Made by a program: the position numbers and the translations under genes
Notes under the pieces: model-generated
Seen by the model: only the letters and a program-made list of their open reading frames with translations
What the model was told of the DNA's origin: nothing
The model's database searches: none
NCBI RefSeq assembly: GCF_003432065.1
Contig: NZ_QWDE01000002.1
Span: forward strand, 965,392-1,029,391
Direction: 5' to 3'
DNA length: 64,000 nucleotides
From: Mucilaginibacter terrenus
GTDB lineage: Bacteria > Bacteroidota > Bacteroidia > Sphingobacteriales > Sphingobacteriaceae
Shown: positions 53,804-63,007 of the stretch, piece by piece
Layout: every line of letters begins with the position of its first letter
Position numbering within the stretch: position 1 is the first letter of the stretch

Positions 53804-54304
53804 ATGAAGAAATTAATATCGGTTTGCTGTTTTCTATTCATTATTTTAAAGGCTTTCGGCCAAACGCCCGACAGCCTGCTAAAACCATCTCCCGTGAAGA
53901 TGTTTACGGACAGGCAGTTCGTAAGCCTGATGAATGGCGAAGACATCTATAATATGTCCTCTTCAGCGGAACTTAACGGGTATCCATCGGCGCAAAAAGC
54001 ATTGAAGTATCAAAAGGAAATTGGGCTTACCGCCGTGCAGATTGCCGCGTTAAACAAGATCAATACCGAGCTCACCCGCAAGAAAATAGAAATGGGCAAC
54101 TTTATGGTGACCAATGAAAAGAAACTAGATGCTTTATTCCGCTCCCGAAAGGTAAGCGATGGCGACCTTATTTTTTACACAAACCGTTACGGCCTATACA
54201 TGGGGGAACTGCGTAACGCTATTTTGCAGGCCAGTTACAATACCAATAAACTATTAACAACTCTGCAGGTTAATAAGCTAAAAGCTTATAAAAATGATAA
54301 TTGA
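53804..54304 (+). CDS. Hypothetical secreted protein
   Basis: A 166-residue protein with a signal peptide (KLISVCCFLFIILKAFGQ). The mature part is helical: TDRQFVSLMNGEDIYNMSSSAELNGYPSAQKAL, then LTAVQIAALNKINTELTRKKIEMGNFMV and YMGELRNAILQASYNTNKLLTTLQVNKL. The pattern of two helices with QxxxLxxI-type spacing recalls Spy/CpxP-like or LTXXQ periplasmic proteins, but this is uncertain. It precedes accA by 46 nt. Confidence 0.7.
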   Translation: MKKLISVCCFLFIILKAFGQTPDSLLKPSPVKMFTDRQFVSLMNGEDIYNMSSSAELNGYPSAQKALKYQKEIGLTAVQIAALNKINTELTRKKIEMGNFMVTNEKKLDALFRSRKVSDGDLIFYTNRYGLYMGELRNAILQASYNTNKLLTTLQVNKLKAYKNDN

Positions 54305-54350
54305 TAATAAGCCGTTTAGTTTTTTTAATTTAGCGCCTCATTAAATCAGT

Positions 54351-55328
54351 ATGAAGATAACATTTGATTTTGAAAAACCCCTGGCAGAGCTACAGCAGCA
54401 GATAGAGAAGGTACAGCAGGTAGAAGAGAAGAATAAGCTGGATATGAGCGCTACTATTGCTGAGCTTCAGGCAAAACTGGAAACAGCAAAGAAAGAGATA
54501 TACGGCAACCTTACCGGTTGGCAAAAAGTGCAGATATCCCGCCACCCGGAGCGTCCTTATACATTACAGTACCTGGAACTGATGTGCGACGACTTTATAG
54601 AACTGCACGGCGATCGTACTGTAGGTGACGATAAAGCCATTATTGGCGGCTTTGGAACCATGAACGGACAAACTGCAATGTTCATCGGGCACCAAAAAGG
54701 ACGCAACACCAAAGAGCGCCAGTACCGCAATTTTGGTATGGCCAACCCCGAAGGTTACCGCAAGGCACTGCGCCTGATGAAGATGGCCGAGAAGTTTAAC
54801 AAGCCTGTAATCACCCTTATAGATACCCCCGGAGCTTTCCCGGGCCTGGAAGCAGAAGAACGCGGACAAGGCGAAGCAATTGCCCGTAACCTGTTGGAGA
54901 TGGCAGTGCTTAAAGTGCCGGTAATTTGTGTGGTTATTGGCGAAGGCGCATCAGGTGGTGCACTGGGCATTGGCATTGGCGATAAGGTGCTGATGCTGGA
55001 TAATTCATGGTATTCTGTTATCTCTCCGGAGAACTGCTCTACCATATTATTTAAAACCTGGGAGCAAAAAGAACGCGCTGCAGAAATGCTGAAGCTTACC
55101 AGTACAGAAATGTTGAAGAACAAGCTGATAGATGGTGTTATAAAAGAGCCTCTTGGTGGCGCACATCAGGACCCTGTAGCTATGGCTGCTACGCTTAAGA
55201 AGCAGTTACTTAAAGACCTGAAGTCGCTTAAAGACCGCAACATAGAGGAACTGGTTGCCGAACGAATAGACAAGTTCTGCAATATGGGTGTAGTGCTTGA
55301 GGAACAAGCTCAAGCCTTAACGCTTTAA
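54351..55328 (+). CDS. accA: Acetyl-CoA carboxylase carboxyltransferase subunit alpha
   Basis: AccA, 325 residues, carries the carboxyl transfer to acetyl-CoA in the first committed step of fatty-acid synthesis, in complex with AccD; cytoplasmic. Visible parts: an N-terminal helical segment (1-45), then [58 protein letters not shown] and the crotonase-fold stretch [22 protein letters not shown]. Length matches the family (about 315-325). accD is not in the window. Confidence 0.97.
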   Translation: MKITFDFEKPLAELQQQIEKVQQVEEKNKLDMSATIAELQAKLETAKKEIYGNLTGWQKVQISRHPERPYTLQYLELMCDDFIELHGDRTVGDDKAIIGGFGTMNGQTAMFIGHQKGRNTKERQYRNFGMANPEGYRKALRLMKMAEKFNKPVITLIDTPGAFPGLEAEERGQGEAIARNLLEMAVLKVPVICVVIGEGASGGALGIGIGDKVLMLDNSWYSVISPENCSTILFKTWEQKERAAEMLKLTSTEMLKNKLIDGVIKEPLGGAHQDPVAMAATLKKQLLKDLKSLKDRNIEELVAERIDKFCNMGVVLEEQAQALTL

Positions 55329-55373
55329 TAACCTATTAACACAATGGCTCTGGCTATGCCGGAACTTCGAGCA

Positions 55374-55412
55374 AAACGGACGATATACCTAAAAGTATAT
55401 CGTCCGTTTTTT
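55374..55412 (+). terminator. Intrinsic terminator after accA
   Basis: AAACGGACGATATAC (55374-55388), loop CTAAAA, GTATATCGTCCGTTT (55395-55409) and further T to 55412: a perfect 15-bp stem with T-run. Confidence 0.9.
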
Positions 55413-55448
55413 ATTGCAGGTGCAAATTCCGGCGGATCTGCTTTGCTT

Positions 55449-57248
55449 TTAAGCTTCCAGCTTGCGCGGGAGCTTAAAATGGAACGTAGTACCTTGCTCC
55501 ACTACGCTTTCAAACCATATGTTGCCGTTCAGGCGGTCTATTATTTCTTTGCAAACATATAGGCCAATTCCCAGGCCAGGCGCTTTGTAAACATTATTCA
55601 CCTGGTAAAATCTTTCGAAAATAAACGACTCCTGCTCTTTTGATATACCCTTGCCAAAGTCCTGGATACATACGGAGAGGTACTCTTCATCGCAGGTGAG
55701 CCTTATCAGTACTTTACTTGCACCCGGGGAATACTTTACAGCATTGTCTACCAGGTTGGTTATCAGCTGAACAATCCTGTTACGGTCGGCAGATATTTTG
55801 CAGCTTTGGTTTTCTACCAGCATCAGGGTATGCGTTGGATACACCAGTTGTAGATCCGGAACCAGCTCTGCCATCAGCACGTTCACTTCAAAAATACTTT
55901 CTTTAAAAATCAGCTTGCCCGATTCAATCCTCGAGATATCCAGCAAATCCTGCACAAGGGTGTCCAGGCGGTTAATTTGTACCCGCATGCGGTTTAAAAA
56001 ATTCAGCCCTTGCGTGTCTTTAACAGACTTTGTCCGGCTTAGTAGTTGCTCGTATCCTTTAATGGATGCGATAGGTGTTTTTAATTCGTGGCTCACAGTG
56101 CTTATAAAGCCATCTTTTTGCAATTCCAGCTGCTTTTGGCGGGTAATGTCGGTAACGGATCCTACGAAGCCGATAAACCGGTTATCGGCAGTGAGCCGCG
56201 GCAGCCCGGTAGCTGTTACCCAACGTACCGAACCATCGTTAAAAAGAATACGATAATCCACCTCATAAGAATCTCTGCTGACATGTGCATTTTGGTAGGT
56301 GTTCCAAACACGGGTACGGTCATCCGGGTGTACCACCTGCAGCCAGCCCTCACCAAGGTTTTCACCAACGCCTGCATTGCTCCATTCTATCCATTTCTGG
56401 TTTACGTAAACAACATTGCCTGCTTCATCCGCCATCCAAAGCGCTGCGGGCGATGCCGACGTGATGGTTTGAAGCAGTGTTTCCGAATCTTCCTGTGCTT
56501 TTTGCAGTAACTTCTGTTCGGTTACATCCATCATAGAGCCTAACATGCGCACGGCCTTGTCGTTCTTATAAATTACATAACCACGGTCAAGTGTCGAGGC
56601 GTAGGTGCCGTCACCGCGTAAAAAACGGTATTCGTCGCACCACTTTTCCTCGCCATTGTCTATTGCCTGGTGTATGCCGTTCATAACCCTTTCGCGGTCT
56701 TCCGGATGTATACGGCTTACCCATGAATCTATATTGAGCTCAACTTCGTCTTTCTTGTGCCCAAAAAGGTCTAAAAAAGTTTGATTCCACCAAAGTTCAT
56801 TAGTTTGCAGGTTCCAATCCCATACCGCGTCTTGTGTTGCTTTCGCAATCAGTTCAAAGCGCTCCATTAAAAGGGTAATGTCTGTAACATCGTTTACAAT
56901 CACTATTCGGGCATCATGGTTGTTAAATCTGGCAGGATAAGCAATAATTTTTACAGACCTTACTGTGCCATCTTTATAAACATGGCGAAAAACCTCTTCG
57001 TTTTCAAGCGGAGCAATCAACCCTTTAACGGTTTTCATGAGGGTAGGGATATCCTCTTCCGGTCGTATATCCTGAATGGTCATACTCAGGAATTCTTCGC
57101 GTGAGTATCCATAACGGTCAATAGCAACTTGGTTAACTTCTAAAAACCGGAGTGTTGCCCGGTCATAGTACCACATGGGTACCGGGTTATTGTAAAATAC
57201 AACATCAAACAGCGCTTCTTTATCCTGGGGGGCAACAATAGTATCCAT
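55449..57248 (-). CDS. Multi-PAS sensor histidine kinase
   Basis: From ATG 57248 a 599-residue soluble kinase (a TTG at 57296 would add 16 residues). Three PAS domains are apparent: about 10-115 (MWYYDRATLRFLEVN, GYSREEFLSM), about 130-245 (WWNQTFLDLFGHKKDEVEL, DGTYASTLDRGYV), and about 255-375 (ALWMADEAGNVVYVNQKW, FNDGSVRWVTATG). HisKA follows with the H-box STVSHELKTPIASIKG, then HATPase_c with NLVDNAVKYSPG, DFGKGISKEQ and GLGIGLYVCKEI. No transmembrane helix, so the signal is intracellular. No response regulator gene is beside it. Confidence 0.92.
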   Translation of the reverse strand: MDTIVAPQDKEALFDVVFYNNPVPMWYYDRATLRFLEVNQVAIDRYGYSREEFLSMTIQDIRPEEDIPTLMKTVKGLIAPLENEEVFRHVYKDGTVRSVKIIAYPARFNNHDARIVIVNDVTDITLLMERFELIAKATQDAVWDWNLQTNELWWNQTFLDLFGHKKDEVELNIDSWVSRIHPEDRERVMNGIHQAIDNGEEKWCDEYRFLRGDGTYASTLDRGYVIYKNDKAVRMLGSMMDVTEQKLLQKAQEDSETLLQTITSASPAALWMADEAGNVVYVNQKWIEWSNAGVGENLGEGWLQVVHPDDRTRVWNTYQNAHVSRDSYEVDYRILFNDGSVRWVTATGLPRLTADNRFIGFVGSVTDITRQKQLELQKDGFISTVSHELKTPIASIKGYEQLLSRTKSVKDTQGLNFLNRMRVQINRLDTLVQDLLDISRIESGKLIFKESIFEVNVLMAELVPDLQLVYPTHTLMLVENQSCKISADRNRIVQLITNLVDNAVKYSPGASKVLIRLTCDEEYLSVCIQDFGKGISKEQESFIFERFYQVNNVYKAPGLGIGLYVCKEIIDRLNGNIWFESVVEQGTTFHFKLPRKLEA

Positions 57249-57476
57249 GTAATCGGTCCTACACACTAGTACGGGTTTAGGTACATAGATGTTCAAACAA
57301 ATGTAGCGTTAATAAACATCAATTTGCTGTTTAACATAGTAATTGCTAAGCGAATACAGTTGTAAGAAATTTAGGAATGCATTAGCGATCAGGGACCTTA
57401 GCTACTACTGATACACCTGCTGCTCAACTGCCCTGTTTTATCTGTAACTTGGGTGCTTAAACATCAACCTTCATTC

Positions 57477-58640
57477 ATGAAGCATATCTTTTTCATTCTG
57501 CTTGCATTTGTTCCGTTTGGCGCTTTCTGCCAAGGCAGGTTGCCTGTTATAAAGGCCAGATTAAACCAGGCAAAAATCTACCAGCAGGATGAACCGGCAT
57601 CAAACTGGAACATCAATCCACACGTTAAGCCCGACGTTTTCGTCGCCGCAAAGTTTATCAAAGCCACAACGGTTAAGTTTAAAACTGACGTTGATTCTAT
57701 TAGCTTCAAACTGCGGCAAGGCGAGCACCGGGATTTTATTGTGCTGCTGAATGGTAAGGATTCCTGCCTCACCAGGATAGAGAGCCCGGAAGTAAAAGAC
57801 TTTACCAAGCTGGCAGTAGAGATACACGACACCATACCTTTTCTGCTTAATAAGTTTAATACTAACCTTGTACCACTGGTGTTTAACAATGCCGATACAT
57901 TGATGCTGAACTTTGATACCGGCGCTACCGAAATATCGTTCACCGATGAGGCGCTTAAGCAAAAGATCAAGTCTAACCCTAAGCTCTATAACACGCGCTA
58001 TGCTGTTAAGATAGGTTCACAAACGCTGAATACCAAGATATATGACACACGGCTGGCAGGCAACGAAGCGGACGGCTTACTGGGATGGGACCTGTTCGAT
58101 GGGATGATTGTGGAGCTTGACTATGATCATAATAAAATGATGCTGCACTCCCGCATGCCAGCGCCAATTAAGCACGACCCCCATTACGCCCGGTTTAAAA
58201 TGCGCTATCTTAAGAACAAGCCATTTATAGAAAGTGAGATCCGCCAGAGCGGGGCCAAAAGTAAGAGCTGGTTCCTGTTTGACCTGGGTTACCAACGTAC
58301 AGCTATGCTGGATAACGATCTGCTCAGAGAAACAAACTTCCCTACCAGGAAGATGGAGGTTATTAAGAAAGTGATAATGCACGGTACCAGAAATAACGAA
58401 GTGCCTGTTATCACAGCAAACCTGCAGACACTGATGATCGGCAAATTTGAACTAACAAATGTTCCCGCTCAAATAATAGAGCAGAACAAACCATTAAGGG
58501 GCGTAAACATCCATATCCTGGGTACCGACGTGCTGAAGAGGTTTAATACCGTGCTCGATTTTCAGCACAACATCATCTACTTAAAACCCAATCATCTATA
58601 CAATACACCCTACGCGGATCAGAAGAAAAGCGGTGCATGA
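57477..58640 (+). CDS. Secreted retropepsin-like aspartic protease
   Basis: From ATG 57477 a 387-residue protein with signal peptide (HIFFILLAFVPFGAFCQ). It looks like a duplicated retropepsin domain: the first active-site motif reads LNFDTGATEISF (DTG) with GLLGWDLFDGMIVELDYDHNKMMLH further on, and the second has FDLGYQRTAML (DLG in place of DTG) with HILGTDVLKRFNTVLDF. Families of this kind (peptidase A2-like, aspartyl protease) act in the periplasm or outside. The non-canonical second motif makes activity less certain. Substrate unknown. Confidence 0.82.
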   Translation: MKHIFFILLAFVPFGAFCQGRLPVIKARLNQAKIYQQDEPASNWNINPHVKPDVFVAAKFIKATTVKFKTDVDSISFKLRQGEHRDFIVLLNGKDSCLTRIESPEVKDFTKLAVEIHDTIPFLLNKFNTNLVPLVFNNADTLMLNFDTGATEISFTDEALKQKIKSNPKLYNTRYAVKIGSQTLNTKIYDTRLAGNEADGLLGWDLFDGMIVELDYDHNKMMLHSRMPAPIKHDPHYARFKMRYLKNKPFIESEIRQSGAKSKSWFLFDLGYQRTAMLDNDLLRETNFPTRKMEVIKKVIMHGTRNNEVPVITANLQTLMIGKFELTNVPAQIIEQNKPLRGVNIHILGTDVLKRFNTVLDFQHNIIYLKPNHLYNTPYADQKKSGA

Positions 58641-58726
58641 GTTCTGATTTTGCTGGTGTTGTACCAGCGAGTTGCCCTTAACCTTTGTTGGTGTTGTTAC
58701 GTTGGCCATCGCAGTGCGATATTGTC

Positions 58727-58766
58727 GTCGGTCTGCTCATTGCCGCACGGGCTACTACTTTTTGTC
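58727..58766 (+). repeat. Dispersed repeat, copy A
   Basis: The stretch from GTCGGTCTGCTCATTGCCGC (58727) through GCTACTACTTTTTGTCTT (to about 58766) is nearly identical to 59369-59410, so it is a second-class intergenic repeat of this genome. Confidence 0.8.
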
Positions 58767-58788
58767 TTCGTAGGAGACTATATACCTG

Positions 58789-59094
58789 TTAGACAATGTG
58801 GGGGTTAAAAAAATAATTCTCAAAAGGGCATGCAATTAAATCATTTGTAGTGGTATCGAAATAATGTGCTTTCCAATAGTGCCGATCATTCATTTCTACA
58901 AATTCTATTCCGGGAAAACAATGGTAATGTTGTGAAAATGGACGTTTCAAGAAAATTGCAATGCCATTTTTATAAGGCCAGTCTTTTGCAGTTTCGTTTA
59001 TTTCATTCCCTAATCGAATTTCATTATCCAGTATGCTTTTTAATTTTTTACTATTGAAGCTACTAATATGATCTTGATTGATTAAGCTAATCAT
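58789..59094 (-). CDS. Low-GC hypothetical protein
   Basis: A 101-residue frame starting with ATG at 59094. The product is unusual in composition (many Asn, His, Phe, Ile): IRLGNEINETAKDWPYKNG, then RPFSQHYHCFPGIEF and HYWKAHYFDTTTND. The DNA here is clearly more AT-rich than the flanking genes, which suggests transfer or relaxed selection. No family is recognised. The order of residues does look like a folded protein and not a random shadow. Confidence 0.5.
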   Translation of the reverse strand: MISLINQDHISSFNSKKLKSILDNEIRLGNEINETAKDWPYKNGIAIFLKRPFSQHYHCFPGIEFVEMNDRHYWKAHYFDTTTNDLIACPFENYFFNPHIV

Positions 59095-59110
59095 CGATTT
59101 ATGATTAATT

Positions 59111-59302
59111 TTATTTCTTAGTTTTCGGCTTAACCTTTTTATCTTTCTTTTCGGTAGCCTTCTTGCTAACGCTGGCTTTTATAACACAATGAAAGATGTT
59201 AGATGCTTCTTTGGGTTTTGTTGTCCTCTGCCATAATGTAAAGTTATAAATTAATAAACGTGATTCGCCGTTGTTGGTGTTGTCAACAACAAACTGCTTC
59301 AC
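59111..59302 (-). CDS. Small lysine-rich hypothetical protein
   Basis: A 63-residue frame with GTG start at 59302, N-terminus encoded by a repeat (FVVDNTNNGE is read from the GTTGTTGGTGTTGTC repeat). The C-terminal part TTKPKEASNIFHCVIKASV followed by many lysines (SKKATEKKDKKVKPKTKK) is more gene-like. It may be a truncated or repeat-captured frame; I would not assign a function. Confidence 0.35.
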   Translation of the reverse strand: MKQFVVDNTNNGESRLLIYNFTLWQRTTKPKEASNIFHCVIKASVSKKATEKKDKKVKPKTKK

Positions 59303-59330
59303 AAGTCATGCTGAACTTGTTTCAGCACCT
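59303..59330 (+). repeat. GTCATGCTGAACTTG intergenic repeat
   Basis: AGTCATGCTGAACTTGTTTC with the continuation AGCACC at 59303-59330 contains the self-complementary TGCTGAA/TTTCAGCA pair. It is a common bacterial intergenic repeat type. Confidence 0.65.
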
Positions 59331-59368
59331 TATTAGATTAATTTAGTCATTGCACGGCGGTATGTTCG

Positions 59369-59412
59369 TCGGTCTGCTCATTGCCGCAGTGGCTACTACT
59401 TTTTGTCTTGAT
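59369..59412 (+). repeat. Dispersed repeat, copy B
   Basis: Matches copy A (58727-58766) closely; here it is followed by ATACAAAAAGTAGCAAAAAG, which pairs back with CTACTACTTTTTGT, so the unit can form a hairpin. Confidence 0.8.
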
Positions 59413-59559
59413 ACAAAAAGTAGCAAAAAGATCAAGACGAAAAAAACCTTCCGCCCACAAGCCTTTACCCAGGCTCGGTTTTTCGTCAGCCCTGCGCTTT
59501 TGGGTTGTTAATAGCCGTTGTTGGTAAGTAGGAACTGCCATTTCGCCTTTGTTGGTGTT

Positions 59560-59578
59560 GTCACCAACAAACCATATG
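59560..59578. repeat. Short inverted repeat
   Basis: GTTGGTG, TTGT, CACCAAC: a 7-bp perfect stem with 4-nt loop, one of several GTTGGTGTTGTC-type units in this region. Confidence 0.55.
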
Positions 59579-59702
59579 CTTAGCAATAAGTGCCAATTAC
59601 ACCGGTACTGCCTGCTATAAATAATCTTAACAGTTAGGTGTTAATTAATCCGGACTATACAACGTATAATTGCTGTAGTCATAGCAACAAAGGCGATTGA
59701 GT

Positions 59703-60575
59703 ATGAAAACCTACTATTTACCTGATGATATACTGGACGGCCAAAAGGCTGATGACGCTAGCGTTGTTGTTAGGTATTACACCTCCGGCAACAACAGCAT
59801 CAAGAATAAAATTGCCCTCAATCAAAATATGATAAACCTGCTGATCAGCGGGACAAAAACCATTGTTTACCCCGAAGAAACAGCCATTTTAAATGAAGGC
59901 CAGTTGGTTTTATTATCTACAGGTAACGTATTAACCTCAGAACTGATATCCGGAACAGCGGGCTTCAGTAGTATACTACTCTACTTCAGCAACGATGTCT
60001 TTAATCGTTTTCTTATTAAATACGAGCACCTGGCTAAGGGTGCCGGGACAAAGGCCGAAAAGCATCCTTTCGTGATATTTGAGCAGGATGCGTTTATCAG
60101 GCAATATATTTCTTCGCTGCAGGCTTTATCAAACACAAAAAATGTAATACCTCCGGCAATTGCGCTGCTAAAGCTGGAAGAACTTTTACTTTATCTGCTG
60201 CATGCCCAGCCAGATAGGCTGCTTAGCTTGCATGTTTTATCTCAAGACAGGGAAGAGCTGCAGCTGAAGAAAGTGGTAGAAAGCCACGTCGGGCACCTGA
60301 TAACCGTAGACGAGCTTGCCTTTCTTTGCAACATGAGTACATCTACATTCAAAAGAAGGTTTGGTGAGATATACAACACTACACCACAAAAATGGCTGCA
60401 GGCGAAAAAGCTGGAAATGGCTGCCGAGCTATTAAGATTACCTGCGGAAAGTCCGTCGGCAGTTTACATAAAGGTAGGTTATCAAAACCATTCAAGTTTT
60501 TCTCAGGCGTTTCGGCAACACTATGGTTGCACACCCAGTAATTACCGCACCGAGCGTTTGAACGTTATACCATAA
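59703..60575 (+). CDS. AraC-family transcriptional regulator
   Basis: From ATG 59703 a 290-residue regulator. The N-terminal ~170 residues form a cupin-like sensing part (YYTSGNNSIKNKIALNQNMINLLISG, STGNVLTSELISG), and the C-terminal ~100 residues hold two helix-turn-helix motifs of AraC type (DELAFLCNMSTSTFKRRFGEIYNTTPQKW and YIKVGYQNHSSFSQAFRQHYGCTPSNYR). It probably responds to a small molecule and controls nearby genes. The SnoaL-like gene 73 nt downstream is a likely target. Confidence 0.93.
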   Translation: MKTYYLPDDILDGQKADDASVVVRYYTSGNNSIKNKIALNQNMINLLISGTKTIVYPEETAILNEGQLVLLSTGNVLTSELISGTAGFSSILLYFSNDVFNRFLIKYEHLAKGAGTKAEKHPFVIFEQDAFIRQYISSLQALSNTKNVIPPAIALLKLEELLLYLLHAQPDRLLSLHVLSQDREELQLKKVVESHVGHLITVDELAFLCNMSTSTFKRRFGEIYNTTPQKWLQAKKLEMAAELLRLPAESPSAVYIKVGYQNHSSFSQAFRQHYGCTPSNYRTERLNVIP

Positions 60576-60647
60576 CGCTTGAACGTTTAGCACTAACATC
60601 AGCCCTGCTCCGCTGGGTACCTTTGTAACATAATAAAAAATGTAACA

Positions 60648-61064
60648 ATGGAAACAACCGAAAAAAACAAACATGTAGTGCTTCGCTTTAATAAGGAAGT
60701 GATAGAACAGGGTAACCAGGAAAGCTTTAATGAGCTGATGCACCAAAAGTTTATCAACCAATCGGCACCGGAAGGAATGGACAACGGAGCGCAGGGAATG
60801 AGTTATTTTTTTGAGCAAATATTACGCCCTGCCTTGCCCGACGTAAAGGTGACCATACATCAGCAGGTAGCCGAAGGTGATTTGGTAACAACACGTAAAA
60901 CCATAACCGGCACACATACAGGAACATTGTTAGATGTTGAGCCTACTGGACGGTTGGTGCAGATAGACGTGATAGACATTGTTGAGGTAAAAGATGGCAA
61001 ATACCTGCAGCATTGGGGTATCACCAGCCTGCCCGCTGTTTTGTCGCAGCTAAAGCAAAACTAA
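60648..61064 (+). CDS. SnoaL-like / ester cyclase-type protein
   Basis: A 138-residue protein with the NTF2-like fold used by SnoaL-type polyketide cyclases and many hypothetical proteins: NKEVIEQGNQESFNELMHQKFINQSAP, then GMSYFFEQILRPALPDVKVTIHQQVAEGDLVTTRKTITGTHTG and KYLQHWGITSLP. Catalytic residues of cyclases cannot be confirmed by eye. Being next to an AraC regulator suggests regulated expression. Product size and motif order are normal for the family. Confidence 0.85.
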   Translation: METTEKNKHVVLRFNKEVIEQGNQESFNELMHQKFINQSAPEGMDNGAQGMSYFFEQILRPALPDVKVTIHQQVAEGDLVTTRKTITGTHTGTLLDVEPTGRLVQIDVIDIVEVKDGKYLQHWGITSLPAVLSQLKQN

Positions 61065-61102
61065 CTACCTAAAGCGTTTACTAAGCTATGTTCTGTAAAC
61101 TG

Positions 61103-61137
61103 AAAAAGCCTTTGATCACTGGATCAAAGGCTTTTTT
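61103..61137 (+). terminator. Intrinsic terminator after SnoaL-like gene
   Basis: AAAAAGCCTTTGATC (61103-61117), loop ACTG, GATCAAAGGCTTTTT (61122-61136), then more T. A perfect 15-bp stem. Confidence 0.9.
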
Positions 61138-61184
61138 GCGGCGCATTAACGCGCTTTGAGTTTGAGCCGAGATTTATATTCCGC

Positions 61185-61853
61185 TTACAAAGCTGGGTTT
61201 GCGGCGTATGCTTTCCAAAGCTCATCAACACTTTTGCCGGTAAGTTGTGCCCATATGCCATCGGTATAAGTGTGCTTACGCATTACATCATCAAGCTTTT
61301 TAACAGTGCCTTTCTTTACTTTAGTTTCTATCCACACCAAAAAACGTGCGGTTACACGGTAAGCGTTATCATAGTTTTGAGTTGGTTTAAAATCGGGCAG
61401 GCGCCATTTAGCAGCTTCATTAGCTACGCCATGTTCGTTACGTACATAATCTGCAATACCTTCTGTAAGCCATCCGGGTCCGTTGCTGTCGCCGTAATCC
61501 TGTACAATGTGCATTACCTCGTGGGTAACCACATCAATATCATGAGGGTGCTTGGTCATGTATTCGGGACTAAACACCACCCGGCCGTTATCTGTTGCGG
61601 CCACGCCGTGGTAAGCTGTGTCGATAAAGAAGTGGACGGTAGTTAGGCTCTTCTTATTGTACTCCTTAACAATGCCGGGGTATACTTTAAAGAAGGTGTT
61701 GATGAGTTCCTGGCGGATGGATTTATCGAAGTTAGCGTCATTGCCATCAACAATCAGGGTGTATTTGCCTTGCTTTAAAGTATCTGGCGCGGCTGCAAAT
61801 GATGCACTTGCCGCAAAAGTTAAAAACAACAGGGAGAGTAGGGTCTTTTTCAT
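61185..61853 (-). CDS. Secreted basic-secretory-protein-like metalloprotease
   Basis: From ATG 61853 a 222-residue protein with a signal peptide (KKTLLSLLFLTFAASASFA). It fits the plant-type basic secretory protein family: TLIVDGNDANFDKSIRQELINTFF at the start, then the metallopeptidase motif HEVMHIVQDY with H111 and H115 (HExxH), and GPGWLTEGIADYVRNEHG with the third ligand region. Likely a zinc peptidase acting outside the cytoplasm. A start at 61922 adds 23 residues before the signal peptide and overlaps the divergent gene. It is divergent from ftcD, 72 nt apart. Confidence 0.88.
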   Translation of the reverse strand: MKKTLLSLLFLTFAASASFAAAPDTLKQGKYTLIVDGNDANFDKSIRQELINTFFKVYPGIVKEYNKKSLTTVHFFIDTAYHGVAATDNGRVVFSPEYMTKHPHDIDVVTHEVMHIVQDYGDSNGPGWLTEGIADYVRNEHGVANEAAKWRLPDFKPTQNYDNAYRVTARFLVWIETKVKKGTVKKLDDVMRKHTYTDGIWAQLTGKSVDELWKAYAANPAL

Positions 61854-61925
61854 GCGGCTAAAATAAGTTTTATTGCAAAATATGCTTTGCAAACGTTCCT
61901 TTGTGACATAAATGATACTCAAAAG

Positions 61926-62939
61926 ATGCCCTTAATAGAATGTGTGCCCAATTTTAGCGAAGGTGTAAATATCGCTGTTATAGAACAGATAGCAACCGCC
62001 ATCCGCTCAGTGCCTGGCGTAAAGCTGCTGCATATAGATAGTGGTGAAGCAGCAAACCGTACAGTGATCACCTTTGCCGGCGAACCTGAACCAGTGATAG
62101 AGGCGGCGTTCCTGGCTATAAAAACTGCCGGCGAACTGATTGACATGAGCCGACAGAAAGGCGAGCATCCGCGCATGGGTGCAACGGATGTATGCCCACT
62201 GGTGCCATTAAGCGGTATAACCTTACAAGAGGTTACTGTTTACGCCGCCCGGTTAGGAAGGCGTGTAGGAGAGGAGCTGGGCATACCGGTGTACTTGTAC
62301 GAACATTCGCAGGCTGAAGAGAAGCGGAGCAATCTGTCCGTGATCCGTTCGGGAGAATATGAAGGGTTTTTTAACAAGATAAAACAACCCGGCTGGGCGC
62401 CCGATTTTGGCCCTGCAGAAATGGACGCTCAACGAGGCGCCACTGTTATAGGCGCGCGCAACCTGCTTATAGCTTACAATGTAAACCTGAATACCACATC
62501 GGTCCCCATTGCTTCGGCTATTGCTGTTGATGTGCGGGAATCTGGCAAAAAGATAAAGATGCCCGATGGGAGCATTCAACACCAACCGGGAGCCCTGAAA
62601 AAGGTGAAGGCAATAGGCTGGTATATTGCCGAATTTGAAAAAGCTCAGGTTTCCATGAACCTTACAGATATTACCATTGCGCCTATACACCTGGTGTTTG
62701 AAGAGGTATGCAAAGCAGCACTACGCCATGGTGTACAGGTAACCGGCAGCGAGCTGATTGGCCTGATACCGCTGCAAGTGATGCTGGATGCAGGAAGGTA
62801 TTTTGCAGATAAGCAACATAATAGTGAAGCGCAAACCGAAGGGGACTTCGTAGCTATTGCGATACAAGCAATGGGGCTGGACGAGCTTGCTCCGTTTGAT
62901 CCACAGAAAAAGATTATTGAATATTTACTGAATGCGTGA
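61926..62939 (+). CDS. ftcD: Glutamate formimidoyltransferase FtcD
   Basis: From ATG 61926 a 337-residue enzyme transferring the formimino group from formiminoglutamate to tetrahydrofolate in histidine degradation. Recognised from MPLIECVPNFSEGVN at the start, DSGEAANRTVITFAG, HPRMGATDVCPLVPLSG and GWAPDFGPAEMDAQRGATVIGARNLLIAYNVNLNT. The cyclodeaminase half of the bifunctional FtcD is absent (the full fusion is about 540 residues). Other hut genes are not in the window. Confidence 0.92.
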   Translation: MPLIECVPNFSEGVNIAVIEQIATAIRSVPGVKLLHIDSGEAANRTVITFAGEPEPVIEAAFLAIKTAGELIDMSRQKGEHPRMGATDVCPLVPLSGITLQEVTVYAARLGRRVGEELGIPVYLYEHSQAEEKRSNLSVIRSGEYEGFFNKIKQPGWAPDFGPAEMDAQRGATVIGARNLLIAYNVNLNTTSVPIASAIAVDVRESGKKIKMPDGSIQHQPGALKKVKAIGWYIAEFEKAQVSMNLTDITIAPIHLVFEEVCKAALRHGVQVTGSELIGLIPLQVMLDAGRYFADKQHNSEAQTEGDFVAIAIQAMGLDELAPFDPQKKIIEYLLNA

Positions 62940-63007
62940 TGACTGCGAACTATGCCGGTCATGGCATAATTATTGGTTAAAAAAGTTAAATTAAAACTCA
63001 TTCATCA

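Larger units (their letters stand above)
58641..59702. other. Repeat-rich region with two small doubtful genes
   Basis: About 1.06 kb between the aspartic protease and the AraC gene. It holds a GTCGGTCTGCTCATTGCCGC element twice (58727 and 59369), GTTGTTGGTGTTGTCAACAAC-like and GTTGGTGTTGTCACCAAC stem sequences (59273, 59560), a GTCATGCTGAACTTGTTTCA repeat at 59304, and two short minus-strand frames (58789-59094, 59111-59302). An open frame at 59347-59586 (minus) is built almost wholly from repeats and is not listed as a gene. Confidence 0.75.

Noticed and set aside
59347..59586. 79-residue minus-strand frame (start near FVGDNTNKGE).
   Set aside because: Its codons are read almost entirely from intergenic repeats (GTTGGTGTTGTC and the CATTGCCGC element), so it is most likely a repeat-derived frame and not a gene.
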